Numbered from the stretch's first letter, positions 47,773 through 59,096 are shown. The stretch is DNA of 64,000 nucleotides from Guadua angustifolia (GCA_036346375.1 CM070504.1:10041890-10105889); one strand, 5' to 3'. Notes: generated by a model not told the origin, from the sequence alone. A program made the numbers and translations.

Positions 47773-48489
47773 CCCATCTAGTCACTTAGACCACCCTCCA
47801 AGTGCCAGCACCAGCCCACCACCCCCAACCCTCCCCTTATTCCCCAATCCCTCACTTGATCCCTTAGTTCTCTCTCTCACACACACACGATTAGACGTCG
47901 TCACCGTTTGGCTATTGCTACCATGGGAACTGATGTGAAACTGCCGCTCTTCTCCTCCCTCCCATCGACGTCAGCTCGTCGTTCCTTCCCTGATACAACT
48001 CCAATGGACGTCACTACTCTTTCCTTCTCCCATGGCTTCACCCCCATTACCGCCACCAGGATCTAGTAAATGTTGCTAGGATTCACCTCACAAGCATAAT
48101 ATCACCTACCCGCTAATTTCTTGCTACTATGATGTGTTTCTTGTCAAATCAATCTACAAATATTTATTTTCTCTTTACATTTCTCTCAAATCTGTGATTT
48201 CTGGAGGCATTTTTTTCCAATTTTCACCATGTAGTAACCATTTACCTTCTATTGTGGTTGACAGATGATGCATGTGTTGTGCTCTATAGTGTAATTTTCC
48301 TAGATTATTGAACTTGAATGCGTGGTGCAAATGTGGATTAATTTTCTGTTAAGCCAGACTTTGAAATTGTTTGTTGAATTTTTGGTTTGTTTATGTGATG
48401 CTATTTGATACAAAAATTTGGTGAGCACACGACATAGCTGCAGGCAACAAGCATGGGCGAAGTTCTCTGCCCATTGCTCTTGGTGGGCA
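47773..48489. other. Intergenic DNA, nothing recognised
   Basis: No convincing exon, inverted repeat or LTR end. A short (CA)n-rich stretch lies near 47877-47888. Confidence 0.45.
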
Positions 48490-51230
48490 TGTGTAAAGTC
48501 ACGGATGCCAAGTAGAGCGAGTGAATAGGCAATTTAAAATTATCTTTGGCTAAAATTAAGTTTTATATATGGAAGCTTAAATCAAATCGATTTTGCACAA
48601 TTAAGACCTAAATCAACTAGTCTCAACTATATACACTAACAACCTATGTCTAAGTCAAGGTTTGTAACCGTAGGGTGACAATCAAGTAATTCAATTCTAA
48701 GAATATATATTGCTAGAAAGTAAAGTATAAGAGCAATTCATAATGACAAGGTCTCGTCTTACTGTGGCATTCAGAGACATACCGGTCTCCTATAATCAAC
48801 GTGAAGGTAAGCTCAAATGAATTGAACTAGCTCTATAAAGCCAACACCTCGAATCTACTAGGGTTGCTCTCCCTCTACTCCAGAGATGGTGAGCACCAAG
48901 CCACTCACAACCGTCCAGGGCATCTCACGAAACATGTAACATCCTTGAATTTTGCTTATAAACATAATAGATTTGTTAGTAAAATTATAAAATATTATTT
49001 TGTTGGCTTCTGTGAATTTTTAGATAATAATTCAATTCTCTAGAGTTTTCTAATATTTGTTTTGATTTTTGGGAATTTTCTATGAATTTTCTGATTTTTA
49101 AAAGTCTTTTCCTATATTTAGAAATTAAAAGTAATTTATATATGTAATAAAACCAAATTTAAGTTAGAAATAATTTTATTAAGTTTTAAATGTCTCTTAA
49201 AATCTTTGTGAATTTTTCCCAAAATTGTGAACTTTATTTGATATTTTTCAAAGCTAAAAATAATTTTCAGCATTATAAAATTAATTACTGTACATAAAAT
49301 AAAAATATAATATTATTCAAAAATATTTATACGTGATTTATTTGTTGAAACAGTTGTCTATAAAAATTCCCGAATTTATTATGATTTAATTGCTATTTTT
49401 TTGAATTTAATCCTATTTTCAGTGGAAAATTAATTGTTTTATGAATTAATATTTTTTGTTACTGTTTATTCCTACCTGATCCACTAACTCAGACCCACCC
49501 ATCAGCTACAGTACCCCAAATCAGACTTGACCCGTATTTAAAGTCCACTAGTTTCAAGTATTTATTCTGGCGAGCCCATTACTATTATAGCCCAAACTCC
49601 AGTGAGCATTTTCTGACGATCTACTGGTCCGATTGCCCTATAAATTGAATCCCAGATTCCTCCTTTCATCCTTTACATCCCCAGCTTTGAGTTGGTCCAA
49701 TCCATCCACCAGATCTCCCTGTGCAAGCCGTTCTTTCCAAACTCCAGTGAACTTTTGGCGAGCTCTCCCGACCACTTCCGACCTCCATTCGGCCTGAAAT
49801 TTTTACCGGAGCTTCCTCTCGGCATCCTATACCTTGGGTAAAATCAGATTTTGAAATTCTCACCGTGGCACTATCGGCAATCATTTCTTTTCCAAGCCCG
49901 GCGAGAGGTCAATCTTTGGATTCAAAATATCCGATCTCCTTTATCATAAGTTCGATTGACCTCATTTTTCTTTCTAAATTCGTATAAAATTATACTCTAT
50001 CTTTTTACACTAGTTTTATATTTTATTTGAATTTATTTGGATTTTATTTGAAAATTAAATATTCTTCACGTATAGTTTTCGGAGAGTCAGAACGGTTCAC
50101 TGTCAACGATCGTGATCACCTACCCTCCAAGCCAAGGCAAGTTGCACACCTTGACCATATTTGAGCCCAGTGTTTAAAGCATATTTTGTTTTAAATGTCA
50201 TTGCATGCTTAATTTGTATTAAAAAAAGTTTAGTCCCAATTTAAATTTGATTAGTTATATCCTGTTCTGATTATGACCGCATTTGAAATTCGATTCCATT
50301 ATGCTATTGTAACACTAAGAGTATAATCTGAATATACGATGATAATTAAAATATTTAGGGATGCTTAGATTTGCTTAGAACAAAAACTGATATTTTGAGA
50401 ATTTATTAATAAAGTGCGCTGGATATGATATGTTATCATCTTTATTGTGTGTACTAGCTTTTTCTGGACTAGTACAGAATACACAGAGGATTTTGGAAGT
50501 ATTTTTCTAGGATCTAACAAAACATCTTTGAGAAGATCACGACATAACCTCCTCCAAGCAATCTAGGTGTTGACAAATACCCAGAATAACAAGTCTGACA
50601 GGTTTACTTGAATGAATGAAGTGCCAAAGCTTAATGTATACTACATTCACCATCAAGTGCAACACATACACAAGGATTTCTCTCTATGCTCACTAATTGC
50701 AACTCATGCTCAAGGATTTTCCTCTCTATGCTCACTAAGTACAACACATGCATATAAGAGGTAAGGGGGCTTGCTCTTAGCTCACGAATGAAGGATATGG
50801 CATCAACTACCTTTCTTAACTAGCTATAAGGAGGTATTTATACCCGCACCATGAAACTAGCTATTGCATCAAGTTTTAGCAAAAATTGGCCTGGACCGGT
50901 CTGACCACCAACTAATGGCCGGTTCGATCGATCAGCACTGCAATAGCTAGAAAACTAGCCGTTACCAGCACTATTGATCAGATTGGCCACATAGAGACCA
51001 TTCAGGCCGCCACTGTCAGTCAGCCTGCTAGGAGGGCAGGTCAGATCACTCCATGAAGAAGCCCCAAAATTACGCCTTTTGCCAATTCGTCTGAATCCAC
51101 ACATTCGAACATTCTAGAAGATGGCCAGTTAGATCGCCTACCTACATAAGACCGGTTAGACCATTGATGAGATTTCAGCTCAACAATATTTGCATGCACT
51201 CAACAATTCATAAATTTCATTGCCATACAA
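48490..51230. repeat. Dispersed grass repeat (GTGAATAGGC family), copy 2, split by a solo LTR
   Basis: The outer parts (48490-48929 and 50525-51230) resemble 6430-7433: GTGAATAGGC at 48519, ACCTCCTCCAAGC at 50549, and GGACCGGTCTGACC-type motifs from 50894 on. The flanks of the solo LTR join into one continuous sequence once the LTR and one duplication are removed. Confidence 0.55.
48935..50519 (+). mobile_element. Solo LTR, Ty3/gypsy-like (1585 bp)
   Basis: Starts TGTAACATCCTTG and ends GGATCTAACA. It is flanked by the 5-bp duplication AAACA at 48930-48934 and 50520-50524. No internal retrotransposon sequence is present, so it is a product of LTR-LTR recombination. The TGTAACAT start resembles the other long LTR in this window (13393 end), but the bodies are not obviously alike. 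Confidence 0.82.
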
Positions 51231-52204
51231 AAACAAAAGCTAATATATGATCCCTGCAAAACACATCTGCAAACTTTTGGAATCATACCACAGGGATTGG
51301 GGACATGGATTAAAACTGTTTGCAGAACATATTCGCAAACTAAAGTCACATGTGCCAAGGATCATGCATAAGCCTCAACTATTTGCAAAACACACTTACA
51401 AAATAGAAAAAATTAACGATTTACCCTCATTTACTTGTGTCATTGATGATTTGTTTTGTGATATCTCATTGACATACGGGCCCTGAACCATATGTCCGTG
51501 AGATATAAGGGGCAAATCATCAATTGCACCAATTAAAACGAAGCAAATCATCAAATCTCCCTGCAAAATACTAGCACCATGCTTCGAAGAGCTAGAGCAA
51601 GAACAATGAGCTATCAACACATAACACACTCAGGCTACTAGTCAAGATCTCCTCTTAATAATATAACAACCAACACTAGCAACTAGGTTTTTCACCAACC
51701 TGCAAGACCAGTAAAATGACTAAGAAATGCATCTTTAACCTATACTAGTTATACTTTTGCCTTATGCGTCCTCTTGAAGCTCAATAACAAACATCTCCGG
51801 TTCAAGTTTGGATTCTTGACTTTAAGCATCAAAACATGACACCTCGCACATGACTTGATGATGGACACACGAAGCCATTCAAGTTATTCATCACTATAGG
51901 ACATAATCTATTAATCTAACTCATGAAAAATATTTGTCCTACAACATAATTGTCATTAATTATCGAAACACACCATTAACTCATAACGGTGGATCTTGAT
52001 TCTTCAGCATACCCATGGGCAAAAAATTGACCGATGGGTATGGGTATATATGACCACTATGCGTGTTCGCCGCACCCAATTGCCACCCTCCGTGTGTACG
52101 ATATAACATGTAACTAGATCAATGCCCGTGCGTTGCTACGAAACATAAAGGTCAAGCAATAAAAGAAAATTGTGCTACAAGATCAAACATCTATTTCTCC
52201 TGAT
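51231..52204. other. Intergenic DNA with a small inverted repeat
   Basis: Around 51440-51560, GATGATTTGTTTTGTGATATCTCA-like sequence is followed by an imperfect inverse (GAGATATAAGGGGCAAATCATC), suggesting a small foldback element. No gene is recognised. Confidence 0.4.
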
Positions 52205-52384
52205 TACAAAAGTTTTTATGGTTTCTTCTCCGGTATGAATTAAAACCAAATGTTGTATGTAGCACTGCAACATTTTTTTCCTTCACGTGCAACATTTTGT
52301 TACAACGCGTGCAACATTTTCCTTCGATAAATAGTAAAATTCGCTATAGTAAACGAATGTTGCAAGCGTTCAAAAATGTTTCAC
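52205..52384. repeat. Short repeat with GCAACATTTT units, left part
   Basis: Holds several (G)CAACATTTT(T) and ACGCGTGCAACATTTT units, the inverse of units at 45595-45650. The matching right part lies at 53489-53535 beyond an LTR-like insertion, so the repeat seems to have been split. Confidence 0.5.
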
Positions 52385-53488
52385 TGTTGTCGGCGATTCC
52401 ACTCGACAGGCCAAGTCGATGACCGGTTTTGTTCGGAAGGAGGGCGTCTTCGCGGTGGCTAAACCTAGAGGGCGAAAACCCTAGGGACTCCTACGCGGGG
52501 GATTCCGGCGTCCATGAACTGCGGATGACACGAAGATTTTTACCCAGGTTCAGGCCCCCTTTGGCTCGGGTAATAGCCTTACTTCCTGCTAGATTGTTTT
52601 TTGAGAAGGTGTCAAGCTAATACAAAGCTCTTGAGTTACAAGTTCTTTCCTCTCGAATGCCCGTTTTTTTCTCTTCCCATGCACCCGGGGGCCCTTATAT
52701 AGGCCAGGCTAACGGGAGTAGGTAAAAGGGAGGTCATCATGCTGACCCTCACACACTTAATGCGCCTTCCTGTGCTGTCGCGTTCCTCCATCCTCATTAA
52801 ATGCCCACGCGTTTTTGCCCGGTCCACGGATGGGACACCTTTGTGACAGGTAGGCGAGAGATGTCAGAGGAATGGGCTTGTCGCAGAAACCCTTGCAGCG
52901 GACGGGCCTGACACCGCTGTCCCGTGGCTCAGAACGGTACGACAGGGGAAGGAGCCTTCGAGGTGAAGCCACCTTGCTCCACTTTTTGCCTTGCGGCGGC
53001 GCAGGGCGTGCCGCCCGCCGCCACGCGGATCGGGCGCCGGCGGCAGTGCGTGCTTCGCCCACTCGCCGCCGGGCGCCACGTGGCCGACGCCAGCCGGCGG
53101 GCGTGATCGCCGCCGATTGCTGAACGCCGCCAGTAGCTGGGCGCCGGCGAAAGCGGCGTGCTTCGCGCTTGCCGCCGCCGGGCGCCACGTGGACCGACGC
53201 CAGCGGCGGCCGTGATCACCCGCCGGTTGCGTGCCGCCACGTAGCTGGGCGCCGGGCGAAGCAGGCGTGTTTCGCCGCCGCCGCCGGGCGCCACGTGGCC
53301 GACGCCGCCGGCGGCCGTGATCGCCGCCGGTTGCGTGCCGCCACGTAGCCGACGCCGGCGAAGCGGGCGTCTTCGCCACCCGCCGCCGGGCGCCACGTGA
53401 CTAAGTATGTTGACCGCTTGGTTGACCGTTTTTGTGCGGCGGAGAGGGTACCCCAGCGCAGAATACGCTGACACACGCGTTGACAAAA
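52385..53488 (-). mobile_element. LTR-like sequence, probably gypsy, minus orientation
   Basis: On the minus strand it starts about TGTCAACGCG and ends GCCGACAACA. It contains a CTATATAAGGGCC TATA-type promoter (52688-52702) and the GCCTGAACCTGGGTAAAAAT block (52537-52556) seen just before the end of many grass gypsy LTRs. No second LTR or internal region adjoins, so it would be a solo or truncated LTR. No convincing 5-bp duplication was found (TTCAC on the left, AAATA on the right), so the exact ends are uncertain. Confidence 0.5.
52990..53400. repeat. GC-rich tandem repeat, about 105-bp unit, nearly 4 copies
   Basis: The core GCGCCACGTG recurs at 53073, 53182, 53288 and 53390 (spacings 109, 106 and 102). 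Each unit also has GGCCGTGATC-type and GCCGCCACGTAG-type segments. Long open frames cross the array on both strands, as expected of a GC-rich repeat with unit lengths near a multiple of three; they are not treated as genes. It lies in the upstream part of the LTR-like sequence. Confidence 0.88.
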
Positions 53489-53560
53489 TATTGCAAACGT
53501 AGAAAAAAAATGTTGCAAGAGGCGTCCGATGGAATGAACAGAAATTGGACATCTGAGCGC

Positions 53561-54060
53561 TAATTTCTCCCCTTTTATAAAGGCTTCTCTCTCGTTCTAG
53601 AATCCTCCTGTTGAAACACTTGCCGTAAAATGTAACTTTCGGCGGCTGTAAATCAAATCAAATCTTTGTAATAACGATGAATGATATTGTTTCTAGATAA
53701 TCCGTGTGCTAATATTTGGTAAGTGTAGATTAGTAAAGGAATTTTTTGGAAAATGATTCGACTATATTTATTCTCTTTGAAATCCTACTCATGCAGATTT
53801 CTTTCTTCCTTTTTTTCTTCCAGGGAGGAAAGAATATCGCGAGGGATTCGCTCGGGACGCGTCCATGGGGGGAGAAAAACGGACCGCTGCCACCAACTGC
53901 AAATTAAGAATAGTAGAGATGATGTACTGCTCTACAAGCTTTTACGAAACTTTAGTAGTGCAACGCGTTCATTTTATTCAGTTTCGAATATGCCCCTTTA
54001 CCCACATGTTCACACAGCACAGCATCCACGCTAAAAAAAACTCAAATACCTCACTCGCGT
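53561..54060. other. Intergenic DNA upstream of PP2C
   Basis: No gene. The segment 53869-53922 (GAGAAAAACGGACCGCTGCC onward to GTAGAGAT) resembles 14208-14257, and weakly 13710-13765, so it is a dispersed short repeat. Confidence 0.4.
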
Positions 54061-54544
54061 GATTCCTGCCATATCTGTGTCAGATACGTGCGATTTAGCT
54101 GGAAAGCCAGTTAGATATGTGCCTGATACTTCGATACAGCGTAGGAACCATGAGCCCTTGTGCAATCAAGAATCGAGGGAAGGGAACCCGTTCGAATTCG
54201 GCCGGTTCAGACGGCCGCTGATCCCATCTGATCTGATCGCCAGCGTGGTGCGGGCAGAAAAGTTTAGGGACGACCTCCCCTGCTCTGCATGCGCGACCGA
54301 GGAAACGTTGAAACAGCCTAACTAACAAACGCGTCTTCCACGTACCCTTTTCCGTCGTCTCGTCGTGCCGTGCTCCCGCAATTCACCGGTAAATACGCGC
54401 CCGATCGCCTATACACCCCACGCACGCGGCCGCTCCCCTCACTCGCCTTCGCACCCCAAACGGGCCGAGCAGGCAAAACCCTACACTTCTAGCCTCGCCG
54501 GAGCAGCAGCGACGCCGGGCGCGCGCGCGCACGTACGTCTGCCC
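54061..54544 (+). promoter_or_regulatory. PP2C promoter and 5' leader
   Basis: The stretch turns GC-rich from about 54360. A frame from 54365 is open and in phase with the PP2C start (60 codons). Its composition is not conserved-looking, so the leader is read as untranslated and the ATG at 54545 as the start. No clear TATA box is seen. Confidence 0.4.
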
Positions 54545-55891
54545 ATGAGGGGGTTACTCCGGTGGCTGCCGTTCGGCGGGCGGTGGTGGTGCTGCTGCTG
54601 CTGCTTTGGCGGCGGCGGAGCCGGTTCGGGGAGCGTGGCTGACGATGGGCTGGTGTGGGACGTGGCCCTGAAGGCGCACGCCTCCGGCGACTACTCCATC
54701 GCCGTGGCGCAGGCCAACGAGGCGCTCGAGGACCAGGCGCAGGTGCTCGCGTCCCCGGAGGCCACGCTCGTCGGCGTGTATGACGGGCACGGCGGCCCCG
54801 AGGCGGCCCGGTTCGTCAACGCGCGCCTCTTCTCCCTCATCCAAGGTGAGCGCGGACGTGAAATATACTACTCTGTTCTGTCGTTTTAATACGCAGCCAT
54901 GACTCCTGATTCCTGAACTCGCTGCAGTGTTTGCATCTGAAAACGGGGGCCTCTCGGCGGATGTGATCAAGAGGGCCTTCGGCGCGACGGAGGAAGAGTT
55001 CCTGGGCATGGTGCAGAAGTCGTGGCCGTCGCAGCCAAGAATCATGTCCGTGGGCTCCTGCTGCCTGGTGGGCGCCATCGAGGACGGGACGCTCTACGTC
55101 GCCAACCTCGGCGATTCGCGCGCCGTGCTCGGCCGCCGCGCCGCCCCCGGCAAAGGGAAAAGGGTGGTGGCCGAGCGGCTTTCAAGGGACCACAACGTCG
55201 CCGACGAGGAAGTGCGGCGGGAGGTGGCCGAGATGCACCCCGACGACTCGCACATCGTCCTGAACAGCCACGGCGTGTGGCGGATCAAGGGAATCATTCA
55301 GGTAATCAAGAAGCTCTTCCTCACAACATGAGACGCTCAGACAGCATGGTCAGAGCAAGTCAAAGTCATCCCTTTGGCTTTACTTCGCAGGTGTCCAGGT
55401 CCATCGGCGACGTGTACCTGAAGAAGCCGGACATATGCAAGAACAATCCGATTCTGCAGCAGTCCATCTGCCCGTTCCCCCTCAGGCGCCCAGTGATGAG
55501 CGCCGTGCCGTCGATCAAGACCCGCAAGCTGAGGCCCGGCGACCAGTTCCTCATCTTCGCGTCGGACGGCCTGTGGGAGCAGCTCACCGACGAAGCCGCC
55601 GTGAACATCGTCGCCAGCAGCCCAAGGAAAGGCATCGCGATGAGGCTGGTGCGGGCCGCGCAGCTGGAGGCGGCGAGGAAGAAGGACATGAAGTACGAGA
55701 AGATCAGGACGATCGAGAAGGGGCAGAGGAGGCACTTCCACGACGACATCACCGTCGTGGTGCTCTTCCTCGACAAGTGCAAGGGCGCGCCCGACGAGAT
55801 CGACGGCACCTACGCCCCCGTCGACGTGTTCTCGTTCAGCCCCGACGACCAGCAGGAGGACCCGACGAGGCCCGTGCTGCGTTGCCACTGA
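54545..55891 (+). CDS. Protein phosphatase 2C, clade D-like, 3 exons, 391 aa
   Basis: Exons 54545-54845, 54928-55301 and 55391-55891, both introns GT-AG, total 1176 nt including the stop. It is a Mg/Mn-dependent Ser/Thr phosphatase. Metal-binding motifs are VGVYDGHGGPEAARFVN (about residue 80), VANLGDSRAVLG (about 170), FASDGLWEQLTDE (about 285) and HFHDDITVVVLFLD (near 350); SRSIGDVYLK opens exon 3. The SIAVAQANEALEDQAQV segment and the C-terminal RRHFHDDITVVV arrangement are typical of plant clade D PP2Cs, which in Arabidopsis dephosphorylate the C-terminal threonine of plasma-membrane H+-ATPases and are inhibited by SAUR proteins; this role is inferred for this gene. The N-terminus has a run of five cysteines before a glycine tract, encoded by a TGC microsatellite. 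All catalytic aspartates are present, so it looks functional. Confidence 0.95.
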
Positions 55892-56097
55892 TTTGGCGTG
55901 AACTTGGCATTTTCAGCCAGAAATGTTTGGCTCTTTGTTGCCTCGCACTGTCGCAGATCATCCTTCCCCTCGGCTCATCTGTAGGTTCAGAGATGCACAT
56001 TAGTATGCCTTTTCTAGGTTTCTCGAGATAATGCTGCATCGAAGAGAAACCTGTGTAATTAAGTTGTGGAAAGTAGTACTGGTGTCATGTCCTGTAA
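55892..56097 (+). other. PP2C 3' untranslated region
   Basis: Sequence directly after the TGA stop of PP2C. It has no competing gene, and the frames overlapping it are shadows of the GC-rich last exon. Confidence 0.55.
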
Positions 56098-56310
56098 ATT
56101 GGGGTTCCTAAACTATATCTCCTTGCTAAGGCTTTTTCTTTAGGGGACATCGCTCTGGGGCTCCAGTTTCCCATCTGTTCTGCTTCTGCCAGTGTTCTTG
56201 AGAGCAGTCAACTGAAGGTAGCATTGGCTTTTACTGCACAACAAGCGGAGAAGATCAATAAAATCAAGCACTTGCTCAAGCAGCCGGCGGCAACTCCTTC
56301 CGAAGAGTGA
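56098..56310 (+). pseudogene. Exon-like open frame downstream of PP2C
   Basis: An open frame without a start codon runs to a TGA at 56308. A good acceptor (TTTTTCTTTAG before GGGACATC, near 56145) precedes an even, protein-like stretch that includes VALAFTAQQAEKINKIKHLL and ends TPSEE. It looks like the last coding exon of a gene, but no upstream exon with a matching donor is evident between the PP2C stop and here. It could be an alternative PP2C terminal exon, a truncated neighbouring gene or a captured exon. The family is not recognised. Confidence 0.35.
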
Positions 56311-57497
56311 ATGGTGTCATATTCTTGTGGATGGTTTGCCTAAGGGTATGGCTGGCTTTCAAGCTTAGCGAGTTATTATTAAGTTTCTTTCGAAATTAAC
56401 ATAATCTGACATAAAATTATTTTATTTATCTTTTAAATGATTATTTCAAATTCACAATGACACGTCACTATCAAGCCCTCAAAACAATTTTGATTCAAAT
56501 TCTAACGAGCTTTCTTGCCAAGCTGCTGAGGGAAAGAAATATGGGCGATGCAAAGAGAGGCCACTACCGTGGATCAGTTCAACCAACGTTTGTGACCACT
56601 CCGGTCAAAAAGGGTAGTACGTCCAAATGGCATTTATGCACATACGAGAGAAGATCATAAAGACAAGCTAGCTGTGAGGTTGACTGCTTTAAAGATTTGT
56701 TGGTAGTAGGTCGTTGGAGTCTTTCCAGAATAAGAGGCCATGGGAATAAGGGAAAATTCCGATTGCGCTTGTGGATCCATTCAACGAAGAACTGAAATAC
56801 ATGAGTATCTTCAAATCCAAATGCTAGTGTAGACGAAGTGTTAACGCGTAGAGGGTTTTATCACCTTTTTTAGGGGAAGCCAAGAGCTTTCATTGAGAGG
56901 GAAGGTTCAGGTTACAATCAGCATGTAAGCTGGATACAAGAAACTGTGGACACATATTGAGCCGCTCGTCCCCCAGGAAACTTATCTTCACATGAATTAC
57001 TGCCTGAATTACTGCCTTACTGGAGTAGTAGCCTGAAACGGAGGCGATGGGTTGTTCTTCGTCTACGTACGCAAACGCAAGCAAACGTGTTTCAGTGAAT
57101 GTATCTCGCTTGACCTGCTGTTGACGAATACCGAGTCCAGGTCTCAAGAGCCTCTTTCAGTTTAGACTAATGACTTTACGACCAAACTTACACGCAAACC
57201 ATTGAAACGTCAGCATCCGTCCGCTTTCAGACAGTATTTTCTCTTGTTTTCTTTTGGATCATCTGCATGTAGTACAGTAGAAGTAGTAGGCCTGATGATT
57301 GACTACAAGATGACCGGACAAAACTCAGGGGCGTCCTGATCGGCGGTCAAGTCTTTTTTTCCTAAAATTTGTCCCGCGTTTATGGCTTCGAGCTGTTGGT
57401 GCTCTCTAGGAAATTGTGAACAATGAACCCAAGTGCGACCACGCGGGGTGTATCGTCGGGGGGACCAGCAGCGGCGGCGGATCATCACGATGCTAGC
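56311..57497. other. Intergenic DNA, nothing firm
   Basis: No coding exon is recognised. A stretch near 56870-56930 (AGCTTTCATTGAGAGGG followed by GGTTACAATCAGC) resembles the ends of dispersed grass elements seen near 62070-62150, but this is tentative. Confidence 0.4.
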
Positions 57498-57640
57498 ATG
57501 ACGGACCGCTACCAGCATTGATTGGCGGTCTACAGCCGCTCCTACGTGAGCGCGGAGTTGCAGCACCGGTTTCAGGTCTACGCCACCAACGTGGTGTACG
57601 TCCAAGACTTCAACAGCAGAGCCACCGTAGCGGGGGCTCT
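57498..57640 (+). pseudogene. Papain-type cysteine protease prodomain fragment
   Basis: The frame reads MTDRYQH, stop (TGA at 57519-57521), then LAVYSRSYVSAELQHRFQVY and ATNVVYVQDFN. This matches the inhibitor I29 prodomain start of plant C1A proteases, where a RYQ-W-x-Y-x-R-SY pattern is followed by ERRRRFxVYxxN. The stop replaces the usual tryptophan-type position (TGG to TGA), and the rest of the prodomain and the whole catalytic domain are missing downstream. It is therefore a broken gene fragment. Confidence 0.65.
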
Positions 57641-58769
57641 TGAACATTTTTCGGTCCTCGTTATCTCATTATTTTTTTTTCAGATCTAAGATCTCTTTTA
57701 AGTGTAATTGTAAATCTAGCTCCACCCTCAACACGGAATGTGTCTCTCATCATCTCATGCTCTCTTACCGCGCTCGCCGGTTGTCTCCTATGCTCGCCGT
57801 CTGCGGCAGACCATCACTCTCGTGCTGTCTTGCACTGTTTCAGCGCTCCTCGTCGGTTGTCGTGTTTGGGGAGCACGGCAGCATCGGCTCCTACACTCCC
57901 TGAACAAACTAAATTTGTAATCTTACTCGGGAGAGAACTCCATTTTGAAAAAACAAGGTAACTAGAGGCAGAAAAATGATCGCTTACCAACTCGTCGGTC
58001 TAGGCGATGGTAGCAGCTAGCTCTGGAAGGAATCCACGAGATCCTACAGGGAGAGTTGATGTCACTACCAGAGCAGATCGTAGACTGTGACTGTGTGACA
58101 CGTTTGATGGCGGTTGCATGGGTGAGTTGTTGGAAAGGGCTTTACAGTGATCGTATAGAACGAAGACATCACAAGCGAGGCAAGCCAGTCATAAAGACCC
58201 TTGGTTTCTGCTTTTGCATAGTTTTTACTTAAAGAAAACGGATTGTCCGTCAAACGGAGGGATTCTGGATAACTTCTCTCAGAATCAGAAGCTGTTCTTA
58301 TATAGAATCAGAATTCGTCTGAAATCTGATTCTCTTTGATTCTTACTGATTCTCGCTGACCTGATTCGGAACTTAGAAGTCGCAGTTAGTTCGATCCGAT
58401 TCTCCCATAATCAGAAGCAGTTTCTCTTATAATTCAGAATCCATAATTGAAGATGAAACAAAGGAGGCCATAGGTTCGTTCAAGCCCTTTCTCCGTTGTA
58501 TATATCAATGTAAAGTTTTCTTCGTATTTAATATAAAAAATACAGAAATTGCACGATACATTATACTGATAGTATATAATGAGTAGTAGAAATCAGATCT
58601 ATCTGTTGATTTGTTAAGAATATTTCTACCACTCTACTACCTGAGAAAGTATAAATAAATTCTATCTAATCTGATCTATTGAATCGAAAAAATAAACGGT
58701 CTATATTAAATTTAATGTATCTTAAAAGAGCTCAAAAAATAGGTCTCTTTATGTTATAAAACACACAAC
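57641..58769. other. Intergenic DNA, nothing recognised
   Basis: No exon with family similarity. Short repeated AGAATCAGA/CTGATTCT units occur at 58280-58440. Confidence 0.45.
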
Positions 58770-59096
58770 AAAAATAGATGATAAAAAAACAAGAGACGAG
58801 TATTTAGTGTGGAAAACTCTTGTAGGAAGATTATGGACACACGAAGATGGAAATCGTTATATGAGGAGAGATTACAAGCACGAGAAACTTCAGTGCATCT
58901 AAACCGCGTGACTATAGGATTACATATATTATATATAGGCTAGGGATCAAAGTCACCAATAGGAAAGAAACTAAATCAGAGTCAGATGTGCCGGCTATTA
59001 CCACATTTGACATGGCTTGACGCATGCACCGCTTAGTGCCATATCTAACGCAATATCCAACATGAACATGATGATGAATTCAAATCACACTTTAAC
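58770..59096. repeat. Dispersed repeat copy A (uninterrupted)
   Basis: Starts AAAAATAGATGAT and ends CACACTTTAAC. It aligns with 60780-60964 joined to 62375-62483, the latter pair being separated by a Stowaway element. The following AATCTCCACCTTAAAACGAA is common in non-coding parts of plant copia elements, so the repeat may derive from one. Confidence 0.7.

Noticed and set aside
52990..53400. CRISPR-like array
   Set aside because: The units are contiguous with no unique spacers, and the genome is eukaryotic.
52757..53552. Long minus-strand frames (143-207 codons) rich in Arg, Ala, Gly and Pro
   Set aside because: They lie in a GC-rich tandem array and are open in several frames at once. 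The repeats in the products mirror the DNA repeat; there is no domain or splice context.
54365..54544. An upstream in-frame start for PP2C
   Set aside because: The 60-codon extension is rich in Pro, Ser, Arg and His with no conserved block. The downstream ATG precedes the usual short variable N-terminus, so the leader is read as untranslated, though an extended form cannot be excluded.
21835..55891. A kinase-phosphatase module (CK2alpha with PP2C) as a functional system
   Set aside because: The genes are 27 kb apart, on opposite strands and separated by a transposon nest. Plant genes are not organised in operons, and no shared regulation is visible.
55022..56031. Alternative long plus-strand frames across PP2C exons 2 and 3
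   Set aside because: They are wrong-frame readings of GC-rich coding DNA; the chosen frame has all PP2C motifs and consistent splice phases.
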